This document shows positions 35,430-44,904 of a DNA stretch of 64,000 nt, piece by piece. How positions within the stretch are numbered: position 1 is the stretch's first letter; each line of letters starts with the position of its first letter. The DNA is from Brachyspira hampsonii (GTDB lineage: Bacteria; Spirochaetota; Brachyspiria; Brachyspirales; Brachyspiraceae): the NCBI RefSeq assembly GCF_001746205.1, contig NZ_MDCO01000006.1:1-64000 (forward strand). Reading direction: 5' to 3'. The position numbers and the translations under genes are program-made. The notes beneath the pieces were generated by a model, which was not told where the DNA came from, ran no database searches, and saw only the letters and a program-made list of their open reading frames with translations.

Positions 35430-36713
35430 TTAAAAAATCTTTTTAACTATTATAGTTTCATCTCTTCCTGCCCCTACTGAAACAATAGAAATATCTGTTT
35501 CTATTACTTCGCTTAATCTTTTTAAATACTTTTTAGCATTTTCTGGGAGTTTATCATATTCTCTAATTTCTCTAGTGCTAGTTTTCCAGCCTTCAAACTC
35601 TTCATATACAGGCTCAGCTTTTGAAAGTATATCCAAATCTGCAGGATAACCTTCAAGTATCTCCCCATTATATTTGTAGGCAACACATATTTTTAATTTA
35701 TCCAAATCATCTAATATATCAAGTCTAGTTACGGCAATAGAATCAAATCCGTTCACATAGGAAGCATATTTTACAACACATGCATCAAGCCAGCCGCATC
35801 TTCTTGGTCTTCCAGTAACAGTACCGTACTCTCCGCCTTTATCTCTTATAGCCTGACCTATATCATCATGAAGCTCTGAAGGGAAAGGGCCTTCTCCCAC
35901 CCTTGTAGAATAAGCCTTTACAACTCCTATAACATTATCAATTTTTCTAGGTCCTACTCCAGAACCAGTGCAAGCTCCTCCTGCAGCAGGATAAGATGAT
36001 GTTACATAAGGATAAGTACCATGATCCAAGTCAAGCATAGTAGCCTGAGCTCCTTCAAATAGTATATTCTTTTTCTCTTTAATAGCTTTATTTAATATTG
36101 TAGTAGTATCAGCAACATAAGGTTTTAATCTCTCAGCATATTCCAAATACTCTTTTAAAAGTGCATCATAATCAAATCCGTCATGATTATAAACTTTTTT
36201 AAGGAGTTTATTTTTAAGCTCAAGATTAAACTTTAATTTTTTAGCAAAAACTTCTTTATTCATCAAATCAACTATTCTTATACCCAAACGGCTGGATTTA
36301 TCCATATAGCAAGGACCTATACCGTTTTTAGTAGTACCTAGTTTATTTTCCCCAAGATCCTCTTCCTGAAGCTCATCAAGAAGCCTATGATAAGGCATTA
36401 ATACATGAGCCCTGTTAGAAATTTTAAGGTTGGATATATTAACTTTCTTCTCAGCAAGAGCGTCTATTTCTCCCAAAAAAACCTTTGGCTCTATAACAAC
36501 GCCGTTTCCTATAACACAAACTTTATCGTTATAAAGTATACCAGAAGGTAAAAGTCTTAATTTATATTTCACATTATCAACTACAACGGTATGACCTGCA
36601 TTACTTCCGCCCTGAGAACGAACAACATATTCGCAGTTTTCGGCAAGATAATCCACTATTTTACCTTTGCCCTCATCACCCCATTGAGTGCCTACTATAA
36701 TTACTGAAGCCAT
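35430..36713 (-). CDS. purA: Adenylosuccinate synthetase
   Basis: The 427-residue protein is full length, with the GTP-binding loop QWGDEGKGKIVDYL at the N-terminus (catalytic Asp13 region), SNAGHTVV, the IMP site GTTKNGIGPCY, GATMLDLDHGTYPYVTSS region, PSELHD and TGRPRRCGWLDA. It catalyses GTP-dependent condensation of IMP with aspartate to adenylosuccinate, the first step from IMP to AMP. Cytoplasmic and essential in most bacteria. It is monocistronic here; GGAG precedes the ATG. Confidence 0.98.
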   Translation of the reverse strand: MASVIIVGTQWGDEGKGKIVDYLAENCEYVVRSQGGSNAGHTVVVDNVKYKLRLLPSGILYNDKVCVIGNGVVIEPKVFLGEIDALAEKKVNISNLKISNRAHVLMPYHRLLDELQEEDLGENKLGTTKNGIGPCYMDKSSRLGIRIVDLMNKEVFAKKLKFNLELKNKLLKKVYNHDGFDYDALLKEYLEYAERLKPYVADTTTILNKAIKEKKNILFEGAQATMLDLDHGTYPYVTSSYPAAGGACTGSGVGPRKIDNVIGVVKAYSTRVGEGPFPSELHDDIGQAIRDKGGEYGTVTGRPRRCGWLDACVVKYASYVNGFDSIAVTRLDILDDLDKLKICVAYKYNGEILEGYPADLDILSKAEPVYEEFEGWKTSTREIREYDKLPENAKKYLKRLSEVIETDISIVSVGAGRDETIIVKKIF

Positions 36714-36962
36714 TTTTCAACTCCTTATTTTATTATGCTAAAATATAAGATTAAAAAAAACTTATAAAAAACACACGATTTCTATTATATGAATATTTTG
36801 TAAGAATTTCAAGCTACTTTTAATAGAAATTTCTATTAAAGATAATGCTTTTATTTATACAGTAATTTTTAAACATCGGTAATACAATTATATATTGTTT
36901 TAATATTTTTATAATGCCTTATAATAAAGTAGATGTAAAACTTAAAATATTTTGGATTATTT

Positions 36963-38516
36963 ATGACTGAAGAACTAAAAGCAAAAATACAAAAATTAAG
37001 ATTAGAAAATAATTTTATAGAAATAATAAAACTATGTGATAAAGCTATTGAAAAAGATAATAAGGATGAGGACGCCTATTTTTTTAAAGCTACATCTCTT
37101 ATAGAATTAAAAAAATATGATGAAGCTATATATAATTATAATGAAGCACTAAAATTCAATGATAAAAATATAAATGTTTATTTGAATATAGGAATAGCAA
37201 AATTAAATCTAAAAGAATATATCGAAGCTATAAAATACTTCAGTAAAGTTTTAGAATTAAATCCAAATTATGAGATAGCATATATAAATAGAAGTTCATG
37301 TTATGAAAAATTAGAACAATATCAAGATGCTATTAAAGATTTGGATAAAGCTATTGAGTTAAACCAATATAATGAAAATACATATTTTCATAGAGGTGTA
37401 TATAAACAATTTATAGGGTTATATAATAACTCTATAGATGATTTTTCTAAAACTATTTCAATAATAGATTCCTATAAAAATAGTTACAGTAATATAGATT
37501 TATTTTCTAGTATGCTTAAATCATATCCAAATTTAAATAATATTAAATTAGATAATAATTTTTTACAAACATTAGGTGAAAATGCCAAAAAACTTATTTT
37601 TAATCAAATAAATATTCGTAGTAAATTATTAGATACAAGAGATATATATGTTTTATCTTTTTATTATAGAGCTTTAGCAAAAAGTTTTTGTCAACTGAAT
37701 AAGGAAGCATTTGATGATTTTAATATTGTTATACAATTAAATCCAACTTTTATTGATGTATATTTTTCAAGAGGATTATTAAAATCTAATTTAGCTATGG
37801 ATATAGAGGCTATAGATGATTTTAATAAAGTAATAGAATTAAATCCAAAGTATATAGATGCATATATTAATATAGCAATATCTAATTCAATTTTATACGG
37901 ATATGATAAAGCTATGGAGTATTTTGATAAAGCAATATCTATAAATAAAAATTATTCATCTATATATTTGAATAGGGGAATGATAAAAGCATTCTATAAT
38001 AAATATATAGAATCTATAGAAGACTTTAATACAGCGATACAGATATCAAGTGATAATCCAATAATTTATTTTTATAAATCTAAATCTTTATACAATTTAA
38101 GATTATATAATGAATCTATTGAAAATGCTGAAAAAGCTATTAACTTATATAACAAATATATGGATGCACATTATATAAAAATATTATCAAAAGCTAAATT
38201 AAAAAAATATATAGAAATCATTGATGATTTAAAGAATGTGGCAATAATTAACCCTGATTTCGAAAATAATTTTATAACTGATATTATGAATTTATTAGAA
38301 ACATATTCAAATATAGAAACAATATTTCAATTGCTAATAAAAAATGAAAATATTATATTATGGAAAAATGAACCAATAACAAATTTAATTTCTCGTTTTG
38401 AAGAGAGTAAAAATTTTGATGATGAGCTTAAAGAAAATATAAAATATATTTTGCTATACGAATATCTTTTACTTAAACTTTTAACTTTTGATACTGAAGA
38501 AGAAAATAATAATTAG
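36963..38516 (+). CDS. TPR protein, 5' part of a frameshifted TPR-DUF2971 gene
   Basis: The 517-residue ORF consists of tetratricopeptide repeats: e.g. KYDEAIYNYNEALKFNDKNI, EYIEAIKYFSKVLELNPNY, QYQDAIKDLDKAIELNQYN, and four or more further copies (about residues 30-170 and 245-410), with a non-repeat region 175-235. It ends at TAG 38,514-38,516. The next frame opens at 38,513 and continues with a DUF2971-like domain; one extra T in the AATAATAATTAG stretch would merge the two. The combined protein would be about 850 residues. TPR domains mediate protein contacts. Whether the break is real, an assembly error or a phase-variable site is open. Confidence 0.75.
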   Translation: MTEELKAKIQKLRLENNFIEIIKLCDKAIEKDNKDEDAYFFKATSLIELKKYDEAIYNYNEALKFNDKNINVYLNIGIAKLNLKEYIEAIKYFSKVLELNPNYEIAYINRSSCYEKLEQYQDAIKDLDKAIELNQYNENTYFHRGVYKQFIGLYNNSIDDFSKTISIIDSYKNSYSNIDLFSSMLKSYPNLNNIKLDNNFLQTLGENAKKLIFNQINIRSKLLDTRDIYVLSFYYRALAKSFCQLNKEAFDDFNIVIQLNPTFIDVYFSRGLLKSNLAMDIEAIDDFNKVIELNPKYIDAYINIAISNSILYGYDKAMEYFDKAISINKNYSSIYLNRGMIKAFYNKYIESIEDFNTAIQISSDNPIIYFYKSKSLYNLRLYNESIENAEKAINLYNKYMDAHYIKILSKAKLKKYIEIIDDLKNVAIINPDFENNFITDIMNLLETYSNIETIFQLLIKNENIILWKNEPITNLISRFEESKNFDDELKENIKYILLYEYLLLKLLTFDTEEENNN

Positions 38517-39517
38517 AAATATCTCATTACACTTCTTTAGATATTCTTCAATTATTATTAAATGTTAAAGAAAATATAAAAGAAAGCGGAAATATAAGGA
38601 TAAATAATATCACAACTGCCAATGACCCTAAAGAAGGAAAAATTTTAGAAAGGATTTTAAATAAAAATAATATAGATATAAAAATAGAAAATGATGAAAA
38701 AGCTTTAACCCTTCAGACATCATATTCAAGAAATAAAGATTCCCTTACAATGTTTAGACTATACGGGAAAAAAGAAAATAAAGAAGCTACAGGCGTATGT
38801 TTGGTTTTAGATAATAAATATTTTAACAATTCATATACTTCGCCTTATTATTATGAATTTAAGTTAAAAATAGAAAATAATAAAATTTCAATGAATGAAA
38901 AAATTAATAAAGAAAAATTACAAGAAAATAAAAGAAATCTATATTGGGTGCTTTATTATAATGAAAAAGAAAATCAGATTATATACAATAAAGAAAAATC
39001 TAAATATGCGAGTAATATTATTGATTTGAATGATTTGAATAATGATGATTATAAATTAGAATTAAAAGAAGATGATAAAAAAGAAGACATTATTAAATAT
39101 GCATTTGCAAAAATATTTAATTATACAGAAGAGATTAAAAAACAAATAGAAGACCCAAAAAATAATGAAAATTATAAAAATATTAAAAATCAATTATACA
39201 GCTATTTATTTGAAAACATAAAATACATAATAAAACATGAAGCATTCTTTGAAGAACAGGAACTTAGGATGCTTGTAACAAATGATTATAAGTCTGATGA
39301 AATATTAATTGACAATGATAATAAAAAGCTCTATATTGATTATATAAAACTTTTTAATGAAAATACTAATTATATAAAAGAAATAATAATAGGCTCAAAA
39401 GTAGAAAACAATGAGGCTGTTGCCGAATATATAAGAAAGGCACTTCACTTAAAAAATACTGAAGCTAATAAATTAGATAATATAAGGGTAAGCATATCAG
39501 AAGCCCCTTTAAGATAA
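38513..39517 (+). CDS. DUF2971-like domain, 3' part of the same gene
   Basis: The frame open from 38,513 has no start codon with a ribosome site at its beginning and reads LEISHYTSLDILQLL, TTANDPKEGKILE, then EEQELRMLVTNDY and a C-terminal NIRVSISEAPLR. HYTS...NDP and the downstream E-x-E-x-R segment are the hallmarks of DUF2971 proteins, whose biochemical role is unknown. A shorter translation could start at ATG 38,750, but this would cut off the HYTS/NDP region, so I favour a single protein with the TPR region. mcrB begins 54 bases further on the same strand. Confidence 0.7.
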   Translation, partial: LEISHYTSLDILQLLLNVKENIKESGNIRINNITTANDPKEGKILERILNKNNIDIKIENDEKALTLQTSYSRNKDSLTMFRLYGKKENKEATGVCLVLDNKYFNNSYTSPYYYEFKLKIENNKISMNEKINKEKLQENKRNLYWVLYYNEKENQIIYNKEKSKYASNIIDLNDLNNDDYKLELKEDDKKEDIIKYAFAKIFNYTEEIKKQIEDPKNNENYKNIKNQLYSYLFENIKYIIKHEAFFEEQELRMLVTNDYKSDEILIDNDNKKLYIDYIKLFNENTNYIKEIIIGSKVENNEAVAEYIRKALHLKNTEANKLDNIRVSISEAPLR

Positions 39518-39571
39518 TTGTTATTGTAAAAATAAAATACCTAATATATATATCATTTATTTGGAGTAAAA

Positions 39572-40879
39572 ATGAAAGAAGAATTAAATAATGAACAACT
39601 AGAAGCAGTATATGATGTAATGGAGCAAATATATAATGGTGCAATTAAAAGAACAGAGGGGATCAATGAATGTATGCAAATTGATAATGAAGTAGGATAT
39701 AGTTATAGTTCATTTGATTTTCTTTATGGTATATATAAATGTATGAGAGATGGAATAAAATTTCAGAGAAGTTTTAAAGTAGATATAATAAAATTCCTAA
39801 TTGAAAAAATAGGTATAAAATATGGAATTGAAGAATTGAAAAAAGCTTTAATTTCAACAAAAGAATATATAAAATATCATTATCCATTTAATAAAGATAA
39901 ATCTGATAATTTAGTAAAAGTATGTAAAGAAATAATTGAAAAAAATAATATTAAAGATATATCATTTGATAATTTGTTTGAAGATGAAAAAACTGACGAT
40001 GAAGAAATTACACAAACTAATGATAAATCGGATAATTCATATAGTAAAGAAAATTTCCTTAATGAAGTTTTTATATCCGAAGAAAAGTACGATACTATTT
40101 ATAATTTACTTATGAGAAAGAAGAATATTATTTTTCAAGGCTCGCCCGGTGTAGGTAAAACTTTTCTTGCCAAAAAACTTTCTTACTCAATCATTGGAGA
40201 AGCCGATGACAGTAAAATAAAAATGGTGCAGTTTCATGAAAGCTATTCTTATGAAGATTTTATTATTGGTTATAAGCCTACAGATAAAAACTTTGAATTA
40301 AAAAATGGTGTGTTTTATGATTTTTGTCAGAAAGCATCTTCCGATATGGATAATGATTATTTTTTTATAATAGATGAGATTAACCGCGGAAATATATCTA
40401 AAATATTTGGCGAGCTTTTAATGCTTATAGAGGCTGACAATAGAGATGCTGAAATTATACTTCCTTACAATAATGAAAGTTTCAGTGTGCCTAATAATTT
40501 GTATATTATAGGTATGATGAACACTGCCGACAGAAGTATTGCTGTTATCGATTATGCACTGCGAAGAAGATTCTGCTTTGTAGATATTGAACCTGCTTTC
40601 GGAAATGAAAAGTTTATAAACTATTTGAAAGAAAAGAATATAAACGATAATCTTATAAATAAAATAAATACAAAGTTTATTGATTTAAATAATATTATAA
40701 AAAATGATAAAACTCTAGGCAGAGGCTGTACTATAGGGCATAGCTATTTTTGCGATAAAATAGATGAGGCCGAATACAAAAATATTATAGAATATGAAAT
40801 AGCTCCTACATTAAGAGAATATTGGTTTGATAATGAAGAGAAAGCTGAGAAGGAAATAAAAAAGTTATTGGATATATAA
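39572..40879 (+). CDS. mcrB: McrB-type AAA+ GTPase of a type IV restriction system
   Basis: The 435-residue protein has an N-terminal region of about 120 residues (SSFDFLYGIYKCMRD...) that may be a DNA-recognition or accessory domain, an acidic linker, and an AAA+ domain: Walker A QGSPGVGKTFLAKKL (about 189-203), VQFHESYSYEDFIIGYKP, Walker B FFIIDEINRGN and the McrB-diagnostic MNTADRSIAVIDYALRRRF. McrB uses GTP to translocate DNA and activates the McrC nuclease when modified cytosine is present. GGAG precedes ATG 39,572. The N-terminus does not resemble E. coli McrB's methylcytosine-binding DUF3578 domain to my eye, so the recognised modification may differ. Confidence 0.9.
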   Translation: MKEELNNEQLEAVYDVMEQIYNGAIKRTEGINECMQIDNEVGYSYSSFDFLYGIYKCMRDGIKFQRSFKVDIIKFLIEKIGIKYGIEELKKALISTKEYIKYHYPFNKDKSDNLVKVCKEIIEKNNIKDISFDNLFEDEKTDDEEITQTNDKSDNSYSKENFLNEVFISEEKYDTIYNLLMRKKNIIFQGSPGVGKTFLAKKLSYSIIGEADDSKIKMVQFHESYSYEDFIIGYKPTDKNFELKNGVFYDFCQKASSDMDNDYFFIIDEINRGNISKIFGELLMLIEADNRDAEIILPYNNESFSVPNNLYIIGMMNTADRSIAVIDYALRRRFCFVDIEPAFGNEKFINYLKEKNINDNLINKINTKFIDLNNIIKNDKTLGRGCTIGHSYFCDKIDEAEYKNIIEYEIAPTLREYWFDNEEKAEKEIKKLLDI

Positions 40880-40953
40880 TAATACTGTTATTTTTAAATC
40901 ATAATTATAATTTTTTATATATTAATAACTCATAATTTTAGATTTGTAAAATT

Positions 40954-41014
40954 GCAGTCTTTTTGGGCGGGCTTCACCTGTGCCACAAAAAGAACTGGGG
41001 TGCCAAAGCCCTGC
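40954..41014. other. GC-rich hairpin element inside the mcrBC operon
   Basis: GGGCTTCACC (40,969-40,978) pairs with GGTG-CCA-AAGCCC (40,999-41,011, three-base bulge), and GCAG/CTGC may extend the stem at its base; the loop contains CACAAAAAGAAC. It fills most of the 159-base gap between mcrB and mcrC and is far richer in G+C than its surroundings. It is not one of the composite repeats. Possible roles are attenuation or RNA processing. Confidence 0.5.
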
Positions 41015-41038
41015 AAATAAAAAATTACTTTTTGATAA

Positions 41039-42115
41039 ATGAATAATAATATAAAAATACCTATTAAAAATATATACTACATGCTCTCTTATGCTTGGAA
41101 TATTTGGAATATCATTGATGAAGATAATGATAAAAAAGAAATATTCGGTGATGAAGAGTTTGATAATATTTATAATGTTATGGGATATATTATTAGTCTC
41201 TTTTTAGAAAAATTAATTAAAAGAGGTTTTTATAGAGGATACATCACTTTGGAAGAAGATTTATCAGTATTAAAAGGAAAAATTAACTTCTCAGAATCTA
41301 TAAAAAGAAATACTCTTAATTATAAGAAGCTGGCATGCAGTTATAATATACTCTCTAATGATATACTCTTTAATCAAATAATAAAATATACTTTGAATAA
41401 ACTTATTAATTACAAAAATATATATAATGATATTAGAGAAAAATTAATAAAATTAAATCACTACTTTATAAAGATAAAAAATATAAATATTAATAACAGA
41501 ACTTTCAAATTATTAAAATATAATAAAAACAATAAGCATTACAAGATTATAATCAATATATGCAAATTCATACATAAAAATTTATTAGTTAATAAAAATG
41601 GCAGTGAATATTCATTTATAGATTTTTATGAAGAAAAAAGAATGCATATGCTCTATGAGAAATTTGTTTTAAACTTTTATAAGATGCATTTTAGAAATAA
41701 TAGAAATATAAAAGTAAAAAATAAAACTATAAAATGGGATATAAATGATAATGAATATATACCTATAATGAAAACAGATATTATGATTTATAATAAAGAA
41801 AAATGTCTGATAATAGATACAAAGTTTTATAAAAATATATTAATAAAAAATAATTATAAAGTTTCTTTAAGGAGCAGTCATTTATATCAAATATTTTCTT
41901 ATATGTCTAATATTAATAATTCATATAAAAGATTTAAAACTGTCAAAGGTATTTTACTTTATCCATTATGTAATGATAATATCAACAAAGAATACAAGAT
42001 AAATGATAAATATTTTGCAGTTAATACAATAGATTTAAACTCTGATTTTAAAATCATAAAAAAACAATTAACAAATATAATTAAAAATTATTTTTGTTAT
42101 GATAAATTTAATTAA
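41039..42115 (+). CDS. mcrC: McrC-type nuclease subunit
   Basis: The 358-residue protein is McrC-like: IPIKNIYYMLSYAWNIW at the start is typical, ITLEEDLSVLKGKINFSES follows, and the C-terminal PD-(D/E)XK nuclease reads MKTDIMIYNKEKCLIIDTKFYK (about 242-263, Asp and the D-x-K pair). With McrB it cleaves modified foreign DNA. No good ribosome site precedes ATG 41,039, with two stop codons immediately before it, so translation may be weak or depend on the upstream structure. Its stop codon is one base from the stop of the converging tape-measure-like gene. Confidence 0.9.
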   Translation: MNNNIKIPIKNIYYMLSYAWNIWNIIDEDNDKKEIFGDEEFDNIYNVMGYIISLFLEKLIKRGFYRGYITLEEDLSVLKGKINFSESIKRNTLNYKKLACSYNILSNDILFNQIIKYTLNKLINYKNIYNDIREKLIKLNHYFIKIKNININNRTFKLLKYNKNNKHYKIIINICKFIHKNLLVNKNGSEYSFIDFYEEKRMHMLYEKFVLNFYKMHFRNNRNIKVKNKTIKWDINDNEYIPIMKTDIMIYNKEKCLIIDTKFYKNILIKNNYKVSLRSSHLYQIFSYMSNINNSYKRFKTVKGILLYPLCNDNINKEYKINDKYFAVNTIDLNSDFKIIKKQLTNIIKNYFCYDKFN

Positions 42116-42116
42116 A

Positions 42117-43280
42117 TTACCTTGAATACATCTGACTATTTCTTGCTTTATAGCTATTCATAAGTTTGTAAACTTCATCAGGATTTAAAGCCTGTTCTAC
42201 ATTTATAGTAACATTCCAAATATCGCCTTTAGAAAAACCTTGTTCCTGCAATTGTGCATTACTTTGAACTTGTATTTTACCAGCTTTATTTGTTACAATC
42301 TCTGCCCCCATCTCACCGACTATAGCAGAGCCTCCATCTGGAATAGTGTACCCTGTTGTGCCGAATGCAAATTGAGGAGCCTGAGGAGGATTAGATTTTA
42401 CACTGTCTAAAGCATTAGCTGATGATACAATACCGGAAGCAGCAGAAATTGCAGATGATATAGCAGTAGCAGATATTACAAGACCAGCTGCAAAACCAAT
42501 TGGACCTCCCTGAGCAAATGAAGCGGCTACTCCCAACGCAGATTGTGCTATAGCAAGAGAAGGTATTAAAACTGCATCCGCTATAGCTTTTGCTTTTTCC
42601 ATTTCTGCTAGTTTTACTTCATTATCCCACTCAGCATAAGCTTTATTATACTCTGCCTGTGCCAATTCTTTTTCTAATAATTCCCTTTGAGTTTGTATTT
42701 CTTTTTCTTTTTGTAAATCTTCTTTTTCTTTATCCTGTTTTTTCTTTAACTCTTCCTGCTTTATTCGTATAGCCTCAGCACTCATAGCATCTTTACTTTC
42801 AATAGCAAGTTCAAGCTCTTCATCAAGTCTTGATAAATAGTTTTCATAATCCTCATCGTCTTGAGTTTTTTTATTTTCTCTTAACTCTCTTTGATAATCA
42901 TCAAACTCTTGCAATTTATTTTTAGCTTCTTCTATTGCATTATCATAAGAGCTTAAATCATAATGAAAAAAATCTGAAAAACTTGCACTTAAATCTTTAT
43001 ATATGCTTGATACACTAGAAATAGAATCTTTTATACCGTCAGTAAAATTTTTTATATTAATACTTTTAATGCTTTCATCAAGAGAGTTTATAGAAGATGA
43101 TGTATTATCTATCGCTTTATTTGCTTCTTCTGCCGAACTTGTAAAATCATTAAATGTTTTTGATGAATCATTAAAAAACAAAGAAGTTTCATATACTGAA
43201 TTTATTCTCTTTATACTTTCTTCTATGTTCTGTAATTCCTTATTAGTATCAGAAATATTTTTATTTAGATTGCTGTTCAT
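42117..43280 (-). CDS. Phage tail tape-measure-like protein, short
   Basis: The 387-residue protein has an N-terminal Ser/Asn-rich coiled region, a long Glu/Lys-rich helix (about 115-215), a hydrophobic Ala/Gly-rich stretch (about 225-285) and a C-terminal GYTIPDGGSAIVGEMGAEIV with the NVTINVEQA segment, the usual end of tail tape-measure proteins. Tape-measure proteins fix tail length, and this one is much shorter than those of typical siphophages, so it would specify a short tail or be a tail-tip protein. It is last in a three-gene set of tail genes on this strand (order Dit, hub, this gene). No capsid, portal, lysis or integrase genes accompany it. Confidence 0.6.
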   Translation of the reverse strand: MNSNLNKNISDTNKELQNIEESIKRINSVYETSLFFNDSSKTFNDFTSSAEEANKAIDNTSSSINSLDESIKSINIKNFTDGIKDSISSVSSIYKDLSASFSDFFHYDLSSYDNAIEEAKNKLQEFDDYQRELRENKKTQDDEDYENYLSRLDEELELAIESKDAMSAEAIRIKQEELKKKQDKEKEDLQKEKEIQTQRELLEKELAQAEYNKAYAEWDNEVKLAEMEKAKAIADAVLIPSLAIAQSALGVAASFAQGGPIGFAAGLVISATAISSAISAASGIVSSANALDSVKSNPPQAPQFAFGTTGYTIPDGGSAIVGEMGAEIVTNKAGKIQVQSNAQLQEQGFSKGDIWNVTINVEQALNPDEVYKLMNSYKARNSQMYSR

Positions 43281-43308
43281 ATTTATAAACCTCTCTCATT
43301 AAATATAA

Positions 43309-44904
43309 TTAAAAACCGCTATTATTTAATATTCTCTCAAGATTTTTTCTTCGCTCTTCCTGATTATATAAATAATTGGTAAGATTAATATTCATCTTGG
43401 CAAGTTCTAAATCTATATTAAGAGAATTTTTTTCAAATTTATAATCTATTGTCCGTATATTCATATCTGCTATCCTTGAACCTATATCAAAAAAGCAAAT
43501 GAATTTATCATATAAAATATTGCCTCTCTCTGAAGTTATTATAATATTTCTTTTATCATATCCTCTTACATCAAATACACCGAATCCATTAGTAAAATAC
43601 TTTCTTTGAAAATGTTCTTTATCCTCTATTTGAAATACCGCTGATACATTTGATGATTTAATGCTGTCATCTTGAATGCCATCAGAAAAAAATATCACTA
43701 TCTTTGTAATATTATAACTTTGATTGCAAATCTGTTTATAATATTTATCTATATCTGTAAGAGCAACAGACTGCTGCTGTTTATAATTAGGATATTTTCT
43801 ATATTCTATACTAGCATCAATGTCTATGATATCTGATGAATAAACTTCATTTAATCTGCTTTCTGTTTCTGTGAAATCATTAAAATCTATAATCTGATAA
43901 AAGTTATTAGTTGGCTTTAATATGCATTCTATACATTCATTAATATTCAAATCATAGTTTTTGATGTTAAGAGTTTTTATTTTAACTATTTCTTTTTTGT
44001 TTTGATTAGTTAAAAATTGATAAGCAAACTGATAAGCTAAATCATAATTTTCTAATTTATACTCTATTTCAAATATATCAGTTTTTATTCCTATTTCTTG
44101 TTCTAATGGTATTGGAGGATATAGTTTATCAGCACCTACTATTTTAGGGAGCGTCCTATATACTTCTTCTTCATTACCTTCTTCATTTGTAATTGTATCT
44201 TTCATCTTGATAATATAACGGCTCACTAAATCGGCAGAATCTTCTTCATATTCGCTGTCTGAAAAATCATTATTATACCAATTTAATTTTTTAGCAGGTA
44301 TATCTGAAAATTCTTTGAAATAAAAATATCCGTCAAAATCTACACCCCAGCACCAAGTATCAGATAAATTTTCCTCTACCTCATCAAGTATATCAGAAAT
44401 ATTTTTTCCGCTGAAAGACATTGTTATTTCTTTATCATTATTAAGAGTAATATTTTTTTCATCAAATATTATATTCATCTCTTCAATTTTTTCTCTTAAA
44501 GATAAAACTATATCCAATGCTCCTTTGGTTGATTCCAATATTAAATCGCCTTGTATATACTGATGAAGAAGTCTTCCCCATATAGGAATAATACTTAAAT
44601 TAAGCCCCGCATTATCTATACTTTCAATATATCCTGCAAATCTTTTCTTACCATTGAGATAATATTCAACTTTATCATTGATATTAAAATAATTAAGAGG
44701 AGTGCTAAAACTTACTTTGCTTACATCGCCTCCTCTTTTATTAACTTTAAACTCATAACTTGAATAAGTATTGTATGTATTTTCTGAATATATATTTCCA
44801 TTAATTTTTATATAAGTAGCAAATTCTTCAAAATTAATATAAGGAGCAGGAGGAAGTTTATATATTTTATTTCTTAAAAAATGATAAGGCTTTCTTTTAA
44901 TCAT
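43309..44904 (-). CDS. Phage tail/baseplate hub-like protein
   Basis: The 531-residue protein has beta-rich N-terminal sequence with VSKVSFSTPLNYF and the KVEYYLNGKKRFAGYIESI type strand pair seen in gp27/gp44-like baseplate hub proteins, followed by a mixed region (GRLLHQYI, SGKNISDILDEVEENLS) resembling the hub's second domain. It has no signal peptide. It overlaps the distal-tail-protein gene by four bases and precedes the tape-measure-like gene by 28. The hub would attach to the distal tail protein; an enzymatic lysis domain is not visible. The assignment rests on fold-like motifs and position. Confidence 0.5.
   Translation of the reverse strand: MIKRKPYHFLRNKIYKLPPAPYINFEEFATYIKINGNIYSENTYNTYSSYEFKVNKRGGDVSKVSFSTPLNYFNINDKVEYYLNGKKRFAGYIESIDNAGLNLSIIPIWGRLLHQYIQGDLILESTKGALDIVLSLREKIEEMNIIFDEKNITLNNDKEITMSFSGKNISDILDEVEENLSDTWCWGVDFDGYFYFKEFSDIPAKKLNWYNNDFSDSEYEEDSADLVSRYIIKMKDTITNEEGNEEEVYRTLPKIVGADKLYPPIPLEQEIGIKTDIFEIEYKLENYDLAYQFAYQFLTNQNKKEIVKIKTLNIKNYDLNINECIECILKPTNNFYQIIDFNDFTETESRLNEVYSSDIIDIDASIEYRKYPNYKQQQSVALTDIDKYYKQICNQSYNITKIVIFFSDGIQDDSIKSSNVSAVFQIEDKEHFQRKYFTNGFGVFDVRGYDKRNIIITSERGNILYDKFICFFDIGSRIADMNIRTIDYKFEKNSLNIDLELAKMNINLTNYLYNQEERRKNLERILNNSGF

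Noticed and set aside
39572-40879. MoxR-type AAA chaperone
   Set aside because: The MNTADRSIAVIDYALRRRF motif and the downstream McrC gene identify McrB.
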